From Mesodorylaimus sp. YZB2_4 (lineage: Eukaryota; Nematoda; Enoplea; Dorylaimida; Dorylaimidae): DNA of 64,000 bases. Shown one piece after another: positions 48,301 through 59,000 of the stretch. The translations under genes were made by a program, and so were the position numbers. The number at the start of each line of letters is the position of its first letter. The first letter of the stretch is position 1. The stretch covers positions 496,001 through 560,000 of the forward strand of contig JASANH010001018.1 in the NCBI GenBank assembly GCA_030248295.1, given 5' to 3'. The notes beneath the pieces are model-generated. The model did no database searches. It was not told where the DNA came from and worked only from the letters and a program-made list of their open reading frames with translations.

Positions 48301-50359
48301 CTGGCTGTACACAAATTATAAATATGGACCCGTTTCCAATTGATGCGGAACTATTTTATGTCAGCGAAGACCTATTATTAGAGCGAACTATTATAATTTA
48401 TTTGACAGTGCCTGATCTTTTTGACCAATGGCGTTTACACGCAGCCGATACCGCCTTGCTAATCGAAAGACTGCGCAGAAATGGTTTTACTTGTGGAAAG
48501 TTGGTAATCTTATGGCAATTTCCCGAATGATCTTGAATAGTGGAAGAGCTACAGTCTAGCGGGCGCATCGTGCAGTTGCTATTGGATGTTACAAACAGCG
48601 TGAGTGGGAGAAGGGACACTTCGTAGAGATTAGGGCTTCCGAGGACTCATATGCAAAACTTGCAGCTTGAGGAATCAAAACTTGACCCCCTATTTTCATT
48701 CTATGATAACGTGAGAGCATATGTGATTGTGACCTTACTAGGGAGTCATGAGAGATTAATTTGTACTCTTTCCGGAATCACAATATACCCTAAAGTAGAC
48801 TAAAAGAATTCACCTAGGGATGATCGAAAACTTCATGCAGTAGTCATAGGCTTATTGCGCAAGTGGGCCCTACAGTAGAGAGCACAATAGCTACCATCTT
48901 TCCAAAAAAGATCCAATCTAAATTTCTTCATTCACCAGGCATTTCAAAAAGAAGAGATCTATGACGTTCTTCACGCGATAGATTCACAAAATTTTCCCCA
49001 AGGCGACACATGAGACATGCAAAAGATTTGAAAATCAAAGGCATGAAAACACTGACTTGGAGAGGAGGGAAACACGAATTACAGTGCAGAAAGGTGTAAG
49101 CAGAACCGTGGAGCAGCTTTGACATGTTGCCAGATGACGTAATTTAGGATTTAGAATCTAATTTTTGTGCACCTGTCATACAGGATAGATCGCGTACGAG
49201 TGTCATTATTGGCTTCTCAACCAAGTTTTAGCTGGTGATCATAAGCATAATAGAAGTTATTTGAGCTTTTTAACCTACCCTGTCGAAACCAGTGCTACAG
49301 TTTTTATACGTGGCAAAGGTTTTTTCGGTACTTTATACATAGGGCTCGCCTTTTTGTTTCTTGAACTGCTATGTCTTTCTAGGTCCAGGCCCTTCACGGT
49401 GCTCTACGGATGTAAGAGTACTGAGAGCACCATTTTTCATTAAACTTTTTCCTTACATGGATCAAATCCGCAGACGCCTGTCTTTGGACATGTCGACTGC
49501 GGTAGTGGACTTCCAGTTGGTGGGGCAAGTGTGGTTGTGTAGTTTTCGGCATTTTGGCATGTTGCAGGTGGAGAATAAAGCTTGCACCCTAAAAAGGTAG
49601 CAATTACCTCGTTGTTTCATTTTCATAATATCCTCCCGTTACCGAATTCGCAAAGCATGTAGAAGTTATTACTGCAGTCCTTTCCCACAAATATCGTGGG
49701 CTTTTTAACGTCATTGATGGCTAGGCAGGATGGTGTGGAGTTTGTCGCCTGCGTCTGCACTTGGATACTAGTCTGTTGATCGGAGACTTGTGAGCCCATG
49801 TTGCACGATGTGCTCATCCAACAATAATCGGATATAGTGTCGCCTTCTGAAATAGATCTGGCGCCCAGCCAGATGGGTTTATCGAGATTGATACTAGCTT
49901 CATGGCCATTTGGCACAGCTTTGTCGGTGGCTAATATCTGTATGTTACTTATAACCACCATGTAGTCGCTAATATTGGCGAAGATTGCTGCACGACCGTA
50001 GTTCATATCTGGGTTGAATGCTATGGCGAGGTCGTTGCATTTCTTGTAGCTATTCTGCCACGTAGTTTTAGCCTTGAACAATCCGTAGCATTTATTGTCA
50101 TAAAGGTATGTGACCATATCATCGCTTCCGTACTTCGCGCATGAGTTTATATCACCTGAAAAGACTCGGTTCTGTAGGAGGAAAAGGTCAGGACAAAATA
50201 TTGCTTACACTGTGGCAACGGATCTCTGCCTGCGCCTGTCCCCGGACATGGACTGGGGCTTTGAGCCGATACGCACAAGAAAAATATGCACAGTCGCCCC
50301 AGTGGTCTTATTGTCAGAATTACTGGATGGCCAGACGATGATGAATAACGATTCGCCAT
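38030..50359 (-). CDS. Receptor C: five-CTLD mucin-TSP1-7TM adhesion-GPCR-like receptor, one frameshifted CTLD exon
   Basis: Nineteen exons are inferred: 50359-50209, 50155-49643, 49588-49457, 47771-47279, 47211-46990, 46856-46380, 46325-46089, 44323-43829, 43779-43471, 43418-42942, 42886-39608, 39547-39387, 39327-39218, 39049-38941, 38882-38723, 38668-38602, 38547-38404, 38352-38184 and 38095-38030 (TGA). The first exon is the least certain; it offers an ATG and a hydrophobic run LCIFFLCVSAQS before a small Cys segment. Five CTLDs alternate with stub/linker exons, followed by a mucin-like exon of about 1093 residues, a canonical TSP1 repeat (WAAWSHC, VTCG) and seven helices. The 493-nt CTLD2 exon is not a multiple of three, so as sequenced the frame breaks there; this is either a sequencing error or a disabled allele. 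The remaining exons keep a consistent phase and would give about 2589 residues. CTLD4 and CTLD5 are nearly identical to CTLD5 and CTLD6 of receptor F. Confidence 0.8.
39387..39547 (-). other. Receptor C TSP1 repeat exon
   Basis: This 161-nt exon encodes the most canonical TSP1 of the array: EWAAWSHCSVTCG, then RSRTRNR and the terminal CRLPPC. The WxxW pair is a potential C-mannosylation motif. Confidence 0.87.
39608..42886 (-). other. Receptor C stub and mucin-like stalk exon (about 1093 residues)
   Basis: This 3279-nt, phase 1-1 exon opens with the stub GCNLPRDATCPGSSTLNPMC and continues as Thr/Ser-rich sequence almost to TSP1. A poly-Pro run (TPPPPPPD) and basic patches (SKRGGRKIRT, HHKVFKKRT) interrupt it. 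The long antisense plus-strand ORFs here are Val/Asp-rich shadows. Confidence 0.85.
42942..43418 (-). other. Receptor C CTLD5 exon
   Basis: This 477-nt, phase 1-1 exon is nearly identical to F CTLD6, with MDYGRMAIFYNY, VWLAARTSN, VSDYCWM and FICEFG. Confidence 0.88.
43471..43779 (-). other. Receptor C Cys stub and linker exon after CTLD4
   Basis: This 309-nt, phase 1-1 exon begins GCASMDCTNASNATFGTCD and continues Thr/Ser/Lys-rich. It is the counterpart of 3511-3197 in F, six bases shorter. Confidence 0.75.
43829..44323 (-). other. Receptor C CTLD4 exon
   Basis: This 495-nt, phase 1-1 exon is nearly identical to F CTLD5. It lacks the first-helix Cys and the terminal Cys (MIYEYG). Confidence 0.88.
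44324..46088. other. Receptor C intron (1.8 kb) between stub 46089 and CTLD4
   Basis: Contains the gtaccacagaaag fold-back repeat. Otherwise nothing recognisable. Confidence 0.55.
44412..45020. repeat. Fold-back repeat in receptor C intron
   Basis: The module gtaccacagaaagcagatag near 44430 recurs inverted near 44915-44935 and 44975-45000 (ctgctttctttggtac). Surrounding gtagaggtag/ctacctctac motifs also pair. The arms are diverged. It sits in the 1.8-kb intron before CTLD4. Confidence 0.5.
46089..46325 (-). other. Receptor C Cys stub and linker exon after CTLD3
   Basis: This 237-nt, phase 1-1 exon begins GCNLRPDATCPGSSSLNPMC, then PLGQCDIQSPLP and a Thr/Ser linker. The same stub text recurs at the start of the C mucin exon. 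Confidence 0.75.
46380..46856 (-). other. Receptor C CTLD3 exon
   Basis: This 477-nt, phase 1-1 exon carries LYYNNFCYVLASSRPSWD, MDYGRMAVFYNY, VWLAARTSTSSNG, LSDFCWM and FICEFG. It is a paralogue of C CTLD5 and F CTLD6. Confidence 0.87.
46990..47211 (-). other. Receptor C Cys stub and linker exon after CTLD2
   Basis: This 222-nt, phase 1-1 exon encodes GCGHTSIACPLVSPTGVC, then TCPFGIP and a Thr/Ser linker. It is a clean example of the GC-CP-C-CPFG stub. Confidence 0.75.
47279..47771 (-). pseudogene. Receptor C CTLD2 exon with a one-base frameshift
   Basis: The exon has normal splice signals and a normal CTLD downstream (GYSRPAVF, VWLGAQTKTG, LSDYCWM, LCELG), but its 493 nt are one more than a multiple of three. 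The break lies near 47719-47724, where the expected TYL-x-NDICYL is interrupted by an extra base in a GG pair; the incoming frame then hits a stop within ten codons. All other CTLD exons here are multiples of three. This is either a base-calling error or a genuine lesion that would disable receptor C. Confidence 0.72.
47772..49456. other. Receptor C intron (1.7 kb) between stub 49457 and CTLD2
   Basis: Non-coding apart from a plus-strand ORF of 159 codons (48051-48530) with no recognised domain, which I treat as chance. Confidence 0.5.
49457..49588 (-). other. Receptor C stub exon after CTLD1
   Basis: This 132-nt, phase 1-1 exon encodes GCKLYSPPATCQ, a Thr/Pro spacer, then TCPKTGVCGFDP, completing a final Cys with the next exon. 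Confidence 0.68.
49643..50155 (-). other. Receptor C CTLD1 exon
   Basis: This 513-nt, phase 1-1 exon carries VTYLYDNKCYGLF, NYGRAAIF, IWLGARSISEG, SDYCWMSTSC and MLCEFG. It has eight cysteines and is closest to F CTLD3. Confidence 0.88.
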
Positions 50360-52779
50360 CTTATATTTTACCTGTACCTGCAGGATATGGTACAATGTCC
50401 GTATAGAAAAGGTTTTAAGCCAGCAAATCTCGATCAACGATTATTACAGACGCTTCTGGCAGCAGGAATCATTATGTACACTGATAGCCAAACATGGGGC
50501 TTTAGAAATGAACGATTGGACAGTTTCCAATTATTATCCCTGTTGAGCTGTTGCACAGTGACTACTAGCTTTTTAGCAACGGGAGCATGATTTCTTGCGC
50601 CAAAAGAACAAAAGCGGAACTGGAACCTTGGCTACCATCCCCAGAAAAGAATTAGAACAAAGGAGACAGCCTAGGCAGCTAGCCGAAATCTCTACATATG
50701 CAATCTATTATGTATGTACATACAGGATATAGGACTACGACATAGTGAGCAGACAACGGCAGTCTTTTGTCCGATGAGCTCTGAAAAGAAGCAGATGCCC
50801 AGATGCCTGTAGGTAAATCAATGGAAAGACGACCAAAAATTGCAAGTCTGATCTGACGCCTCCATGTTGGAAAGAGCTGTATCATCACCCCACCAACAGC
50901 CTAGATTGCCTGTTGCAGATTGCCTTAAGGATGCCTGGATTAAGATTGCCTGTAAGGGCAGTTTAATGTTCAGGAGAAATTCTAACCTGGATAAAGACGA
51001 AACTGCGCGTTGGAAGTTCAGCTCTGCCTAAAAGTTTTGATGAAGCACCAGGCTGTGCACTTGGACCGTCAATGTTCCAGAACGTAATTTTGTTGTTGAA
51101 GAAGCTTACTTACAATAAGTCGACGCTTTTTTAACATCCAGAAGCACATTCTTAGTGCGGTATCAGCAAATACGTAGGGAGTTCAAAAAGGTCGTAGCCT
51201 GAGTACCTTCCGGATGAGCTGCAGTAGTGAAATTTGTACTGTACACTGCCACACCTGCCACTAGAGCCCCTCCAAAAATCGCGCTGATCCATTCACGGGT
51301 TCTTAAAATATGGTCATCGATGTACTGGTGGGTCAGATAAATTAACAATTCTACAAATTTTTGTGGAGCACATCTGCATTGAAGACTATTAAAACTCATT
51401 ATTGCGATGAATTAGCAAATCCTTTTTTCACTTTTAAAGGGGCGATACTAATATTCATCAGCAGAAATTCCATGCATCGGGTCGAAAGTGCCAGGCGTGC
51501 AAAACTGTACATCCCTGCGTTCGGAACTCGCTGTACTCCCATTGCTGCAAGAAAGTCTAGCGAAGCTATATTCGTCCAAGTTCCAGCCTAAAGCAGGAGA
51601 TTGTGAAATTGAAAGTGCCACCCTGAGTAATAGCATTTTTCGTAACGTAGTCCCTGAAATATCCACTATATACACAAGAAGTGCAGAAGTGAGCATCTTC
51701 CAGGAGCCACCTTCCCCAAGCAGGTGACATTAATGAGGCTAGTTGTTATGTTCTACTTATCAACCCTAGGTGTGACGCGCGAGCCAGCTCGTGCACTATC
51801 TGATTTATGTGTCTTTGCACCCATGTGTGATGTGGGCCAGCTAAGTCGTTTTTATTGGTCGTTACAACTCATCGGATTGAACCACCTCCGCAAAAAAAGC
51901 CCGCTGTGCTTTTTGCTTTTGCTTTTGCCAGAACAGAGATACCGCGTTGACATGCTAATGTCTTATTCCTGAATAGCACCATGAGAGTGCACAATGGAAC
52001 TTTTGAGGCAAGATTGTAATGCCTACTGTAGAATACATTCCCGCTTCTGTTCCCTTCAGGCCAGAGGCCAGAAACTCGAAGGAAACCTCGATGTGAAAGG
52101 GAAATTTCCCTTCAAGGTCACTAGAACTTTCCTTTGAGCTCCCAGGTTTTTTAGCGGCGACGTGGTTCATAGAAGTAACGATTTTTGTGGAGAAAAAAGG
52201 TGCTCTATCAACCGTATACTTTTGTTTTTATACAGCTGAGAAACAAGCGAGCTGGAACGAATATTCTTACAAAAGGACTTAGGGTTGGCTGCCGTCTTCG
52301 TCAGCGAAATAGGCCACTCACTCACACATACTCGAAAAACAAGCTATGGCGCACTCTTCTACGTTTCGATGGATCTGCGACTGAAACGAACACTACTATA
52401 CCTGATCTGTGAATTTCATTGAGTGAGCTCTGAGGTAGCTGCATAGCCTTTCTTCATGTTAGAATACGAGACGTGTCTTATCAAGAGTGAGGGTTATTTG
52501 GCTGGATGAGCAAGCACCGCACAATCAGACATATGTCAAACGTAGGCAGTGGGCAGGGGCATAGGTGCTTTCGCACAGTCTTATCGCCACGTCCTTAGTG
52601 CCACTAGTTCCCCCGCCGCAAACTTCCGATCAGGCTGATCAGGTGATTGGACAGATCGATGACGGCCAGCAATGAAGATAAACGGGGGTGAATCTGATAG
52701 GACGTTTGGCTGGATCTTTTGACCTGTTGTGACTTTGGTGCCTGCTTTGTCTGGCTGATCTGGTTCCTGAAGTATTGCC

Positions 52780-53480
52780 CTGGTCCATATATAAAAGGCA
52801 GGAGGGCAGGCCCACCAGAAGTAAATTAACGCTCGTTACATGTCCTAGTTATTTTGTGCAGCTTTTCCGGAAGCGGAACTGATGCAACAGCACTTCATAA
52901 TCCCAAAAGCGGAGACTGTTATGTGATGGACTGCTAAGTCTTTTTGGCACAGCAAAGCGAGTCTGCTTGCAGCTCAAACTGCGATAACAGCTGGATGCAT
53001 CTCACTTTTTACTGAACCGCACTTCTGTTGATGAGTGTAATAGGTGCCTCAGTGCATTCTACATCTAGTGTGGTGTAATAGGTGCCTTCAGTGGTTATCC
53101 TATTTGTATGGGACATCTAGTGTGCACATGAGGCACAGACTATTTGTCTCCCTCCCTGGTCAGGGCCGAGCGAGGCCGATCTGACTGGTTTTCCTTACAT
53201 GCGAGGGATTGATAGGACTAGTTCCTGGACCCCGAGCACCGCCTATATAAAGGCTCTGCTCCTGGCCTGGCGAGATCAGTTCGATCAGTGAGACTCCTCG
53301 ACGACCTGACGATTGTAGCCGGCTCTTCCGATCCTACGTGAGTCCCCCCTAGTCCGGCGTAGTGGGCGCTTGCAATAAACTACATCGGTACTTGGGCTGC
53401 GTGGCTTGATTCGAACCTCTCACCATAACGCAGTTGGTTCAGTGTGCAAGCACGAGAACCCGACTGTTTCAGTGGTATCG
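52780..53480 (+). mobile_element. Possible retroelement LTR remnant(s) with TATA boxes
   Basis: Two TATA-like boxes (catatataaaagg near 52788 and ctatataaagg near 53222) lie in a non-coding stretch. The second is followed by gcaataaactac about 150 bp on and by a tRNA B-box-like sequence (ggttcgaatcaag on the minus strand near 53405). gtgtaataggtgcc occurs twice near 53040-53090. No reading frame for a retroelement protein is present. Confidence 0.35.
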
Positions 53481-53679
53481 TAGTATGAGGACACCGGTTC
53501 AGTGAGGGCCCACTGTATGTAGTCGTAAGGCCGATATCCAGTTACTTAATACTTCCCGCGATAATATAGTGCCGAATATATAACCTTTGCTCCACTAGGC
53601 CTTCAAGACATCAGGCGACTGATATGCATACAAGTTAAGTATACCGCAGTTTTTTGCTGCGCCTCTGTTCTTGTCAGTT

Positions 53680-53935
53680 TGTAAGGGGGAATGAAGATCA
53701 TGTTATGCAAATGAGTACGACGTCGTCTGATGTTAGGCCTGTTCGGTGATATTTGGTGATTGCTGTGTGCGGAACTGGTCTCCCTTTGCCTGATGTGTTA
53801 TTTGTTTGTTCTGTGCCAGTGCACTCTTGCTCTTTGGGTCGATGCTCGTTCTCTTATCAGTGTTTATGCCTGCGCGTACTCGGTGCGGTCGAGTAATAAA
53901 TCCTCTTCTTATAAGACACAATGTCTTATAAGTTG
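53680..53935 (+). repeat. LTR-like interspersed repeat, copy 2
   Basis: It begins TGTAAGGGGGAATGAAG and carries the blocks shared with 11397, an AATAAA (gtaataaatcc) and ttataagacac near the end. It has the look of a solo retroelement LTR, in the B-C intergenic region. Confidence 0.45.
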
Positions 53936-54620
53936 CATGGATAACCTGTTCCTGCCAAGATCACCATGTACTACAAGAATATTAGACGGGGAATACAGTA
54001 CTGTACATTGAGTACTTTACTGAGTGATTGGGCCACACGTACACTTTCCACGCATACACAACCGCACGACCTCCACTCACACGCACACACAACTATCCTA
54101 CTAGTCCCGCTCCTTAAACACCGCGTCCAAACGCCAAAGGGCTCTCCTGTTACACCTATTATACATTGAAGGAGTAGCGCTGGGCGCATATGGCCTCAAA
54201 AGCTCTCCAGGCAGGCAACCTAGTCGTGGGAGCCAGAGACATCAACCTGACGGGTTTCTGCCTCGCCTAGAGCGAGTGTATCGAGGGGCCAACGATGGCA
54301 ACTGATGCCCTGTGTGTGGCGGCCAGTCAAGGAAACCAGATAAACTACCTTCTCCACAGGCCAAACACACCAACTAACGAAAGCCTAGCGCATGCATTTG
54401 AATTTTCACAGTATTTGGTATGTCATGCTGGAACAACAAGAACTCTCACGATCAGAACAAGTTTCGTGCAAAATGTGTGTCTTCACCCGCGAGTGCGTAT
54501 AAGCGTTTGGTGATGTGGTAAAAACATGAGCATGAGCTCCCATACGGATTATAAGACCTGCATATTATGCTCACAAGTTCACACTAGTAGTTCAATCTTA
54601 TTTCACCCTCGTAGTGCGCT

Positions 54621-56001
54621 TCAAAGGCGGCAAAATTTCGTTTGGATTCGACGATAAATATTCTTGACGATTAGCCGAGCCTGGGCATAGGCAGATTCAC
54701 TATTGGAGAATTCCCTCTCTTGTTATCACTTACCCTTTCGTTCGAGAACGTATGATAAGTGTGGATGAAGGAGCCAAGCAAAACATTGATTGCAAAGACG
54801 ACTGTGAACAAAGGAATCTTCTGATAATAGATAGCCGTCCAAGACATAAACCATGAAGCGAATTGGGTGCCAAAGACGAAGATTAGACCCGCATGAGCTA
54901 GCCTGCATGAAGGAGCTTTATAAGAATTTAACCTTTCGGAAGTGAAGTCTTCGCATTACCTGCACGAAGTGACCACCAGGGACTGTCGACGCGTTAGCCC
55001 GTATCCTGTCGCTTCGACCACTATCGCAGTCGGCCATGCGATGGCGGCAACAGTGACAAAGGCTGCTAGCATGACCCTGTCCCCTGCATTGATCCAGCAC
55101 CTAAAAAGGACACTTTTGCCATAATAGATCAGGGCATATTTTTGGCTGGAGGCAATAATCCATTGTCCCGCTTACGAAAAATCAGACATTAAGCTATTGT
55201 ACGATGTCGCTCCTGTCACTCCGACCACTACGGCGGGCAAACCTGAAACCAGATGATTAAATCACGACTATAAAAACTGCTTGTGCCTTAAGGCATGCAA
55301 ATTTACCCCAAGAAATTCCTAACGCAGTTTTCAAATTAATCAATGAGTTTTGACCCAAGACCACATCCGTCAATACAGTGTAGACGTGAAGGGCTTCCAC
55401 GCCTTGCAACATAAATGTCACGCTAAAGAAATATTGCAATGCCAGCGCCGCGAGCTTGCAAACGTCCTGAAGTGTGCTCTCACAATCAGTTTGAAACCCT
55501 CACGATTCTTCAAGAAAGTACTCACATGGCTGAATCGAGCGTCGTCTCGGGCTGCCAATGTCATTAGGATCAAGTGAGACATAAAAAGACTAATATCTTG
55601 GTTTGCGTGGATAACTTGAAGATAATAGGTGTGCCTAAGAAAAAAGCACTTTCATTTAGAATGAGCCATCTAGTACCTGCGTGATAAGTGTAACCAGCAT
55701 TCGGGGCGGTCGGGAGTGATTAACATGCACCTCCTAGCTGGGAGACGCCAACCTCTTCAGTTGATGTTTCGAGAGCAGGGCATAGTCGCGAGACTTGCCT
55801 ACCTCCAGTCGGAGTTTTTTGCCCAGAGACTTCAGTCTCGACTATCTCCTGCCGCCTTGGTGCGCTGGTTACAAGGAGTGAGCTTTCGTACCTGAGAATG
55901 ATGAACATTGCAATCGATAATCCTGCGCCAACCATGATCCATGTGCATCCGATATTCATCATCGCTGTCGCTGCAGTCTTTTCTATTTCTGACATTGGAT
56001 T
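54621..56001 (-). other. Receptor B seven-helix domain and tail (7 exons)
   Basis: Exons 56001-55892, 55634-55526, 55466-55307, 55242-55176, 55100-54960, 54902-54734 and 54680-54621 carry TM1 to TM7 and the tail. The TM1-TM2 intron is enlarged by a GTAACCAGC-ended repeat insertion. ECL2 reads CWINAGD; TM7 ends TYHTFSNER. Confidence 0.87.
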
Positions 56002-59000
56002 CTAAAAGAGCAGAAATAGAATAGCAGAATTTAGGCGCAATTATATTGGCCCCATTGTACTGTATGTTATTAACTCTGCAAGACCCAGCTGGATATCAGT
56101 AGCAGTATTTATTGGATCGATTCTCGAAAGGGACCTGTTTGAATACGCTTTTCTCCTTGCTTTAAAACAGCGGATCCAAATCGTGACAATGCTCTAACTC
56201 CTGATCGGGGTTAGAGCATTCGAGCATTCTCTTACATGTGTCCTGGCCTTTTGGGACCAGTTCCTCGAAGTAGAGGTCTTATATTGCTGCATTCTTATAC
56301 AGTAGGTTATCCCATCCTTTAACCCATCATGCCCAGCAGTCATAATATGATACTGTAACTCCTGACGCCTCTACTATGGTGTGTCAACCGACTCTGCAGG
56401 AGCAGCTTTACTCTCACGGTTTAATAGTCCCCAGGACGGGACCTTCCAGGCTGGTGTTTTAGGAGCAAGGTCCTTCTTTTGTTTGGCATTTGCTTCTCTC
56501 TCGACAGTTCGTTCATAGCCATGTTTGCATGGTCAGTGTCGAAACCGCCTCTTATCATTAGAAGGGACTTACTAACTACATTGCCTCAATCAGGGGTGTT
56601 GACAGAAGCAGTATTGTATGAAGGACACCCTGTAGGGGTCATATTATCTACTATCTTTCCCCAATGCAAAAGATGTTTGATTTGGTATTTTGACGTCTTG
56701 TGCAAAAGATGCTAAGCGCTTACACATTCTGGGAGGTCATCGCAAGCTGCTGTTTCCGTTTCAGGTGCGCAAATTTCCTCATTTCCGCTGGTTGGTCTAC
56801 GTGTCCGTTGCCGGACGACACCGTAGCCACAAGTCGATGCGCACGAACCATAGGGGCTCCAGTCACCGAACTGGCAACTGCCTATTCGCGAAGAAAAAGT
56901 TATAACTCTTGATAATTTGTGGCCCTTCAATTTACCCACCTCGAAATTCTGGAGACCTTAACGAAGTTGTCGACTGATTATTTCTGTTCCCACTAGCTTC
57001 AGCCTTCGCTGCTTCAACTGTTTCTGTTACTAGTCGAGGCAATGCTGCTCTGGAAGATGTCGTATATGCTCCTTCGAATCGTGATGATGGTGTTGGAGAT
57101 TGAGACGTGACGTGTTCGATAGACCAGCTCGCATCAAAAACAGAGCTCGTCTCTTGGGTCTCGAGGTTTTGCGCAGGATCTTGTGATTTTCTTGTACTGT
57201 GCATCGAATTTAGACTCTCAGCTACAAAAGCAATTGTCTTTGTCACCCCCCACCACCAAACCACGCGAGGGCTCCCCCCTCCCCTCCCCTTTACAGTATA
57301 ACCCCCCCCCCTCTCCCGGAAAGAAACCCCGGGAAAAATGGGGCGAGAAAAAACTTCTCCTCCCTCGCCCCCCCCCCCCCCCCCCCCCCTCCTCCCCTCC
57401 TCCCCCCCAAAAAGTCTTTCCCCCCCCCCCCGCCGGCGCCGAAGAAAAAAAACCCGCTCCTTCATGAGACCCCATTGGATTGTTGTATTTAAGGGTCCTG
57501 AGATTATGTTCCGTCGGATGGTGTTGAAAGAGCGTGTTCGTCCGTGGAGTAGGCTCGAGATCAATTGGGTCTGAGGATACTACGAGATGCGATTTTAGAT
57601 TAGGTATCAGCGTGCTAGGGGCGGCTCGGCTTGTTGCTGCTGAAACAAGCGGATTCTCTGCTGCTATTGTATTGCTTCCTATGTTATTAGTAGTTTGTGC
57701 CACAATAGTTTTCTGAGTTTCAGGTGTGGGTGCGAGGGTGAGCAGCTCCGATATTGGGTCCTCTGGAAAACTAGGCTCCAATTCGGATAGCTTATTATCA
57801 CGATTGCTCTCCGACTTTATGAGCATCCAAGACGTCAGAAGGTTTGGAGAATTGGCCTTTAACCTTGATGTGGTACTGCCATTGGGCTTCTCCTCTGCCG
57901 TTGATTTTTGGTCTTGGACAGTAGATCTTGTATTCTGAGCCTCAAAAGTGAAGTACGAGTTTGTGGCAGTGTAGCCATTGCGTGCTAGGCTGAGATCAGT
58001 ACTAGCCTCGTCAGTGCTATGATCGTGAGCTGATATTTGCAGCTGAGTGCTTGATGCTCGTGCCTGATCACTAATAGCGGTTGACGCGTGCAGAATAGTC
58101 TTTGGTAATGGGGTTTCTTTCAAGGGTGTTCTCTGGATCCGTGGCAGATCCGTTCCACCTGACCAGTTCGAAACCATATCGTCTGGGGTAACAGTATTCC
58201 CACTGACTTCAAGAAGTGGCTCAGTAACAGTTTGAATTGCGATGTGTGAACTTGACGCCTGGCTCGCTGGTCTTCCCTCCGTCTGTTGCTCACCTAATGT
58301 AGCATCTAGAATGTAGTACTCATGATTTGCTTTTTGTGTGGTAAGTACAGGTGATGGGAAAAATCCTGTTGCCAATTGTTGAGAAGTGTTTTTACTTCGT
58401 AGATTTTCCCGGTTTAGCAGTTTTTCTAAGGCCGAAAGGGGTGGAAAAGATCTTACGAACTGTGACTGAAATGTAGAGCGGGTTTTAGCCTGGGTAATTG
58501 ATACAGCATTATTAATTTCTGTATTTGCCACGGTGGTATCAAATCCAGATCTATGGCTAGTGGTAACTGTGGTACTTCTGGAGGTGATACCCAACGGAGC
58601 CACTTCAGAATCGCTTCTGAAAGTGGTTTGAGCTTGGTAAGGGGAGGCGATGGTCGACGTGACTGCAGTAGCAGTAACAGTTGGTGATGTTGAATGAGTC
58701 GGGCCCTGGGCATAGAACTCTGTCGACTGAGGTATGTCCACAGCGGGGCTAGTTCGGGGTGTGGCGTGTAATTGCCTCAGTGACGGCGTGGTCGACGCAA
58801 TATCTGACCGCTGTGTACTCGTAGCTGAAGTATTGCCTGGGATTATGATAACAGAACTGGGGCTGTTTAAAGCGATAGATGATAGTTGCAATCTTCCTGA
58901 TGATGTTGTAGTTCCTGACACTAGAGTCTCATCATTGCTGGTTAAGTGATCTGGTGCGGTGGTATCAGGACCCATCACAGTTGATAGCTGGTCAGTCTGT

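Larger units (their letters stand above)
50360..54620. other. Intergenic region between receptors C and B
   Basis: 4.3 kb with LTR-like sequences at 52.8-53.9 kb. No protein-coding gene is supported. It should contain the C promoter, and possibly an earlier 5' exon of C. Confidence 0.5.

Noticed and set aside
48051-48530. 159-codon plus-strand ORF in a receptor C intron
   Set aside because: No recognisable domain or homologous text elsewhere in the window. One ORF of this length is not surprising in 64 kb, though it is the best candidate if a plus-strand gene exists.
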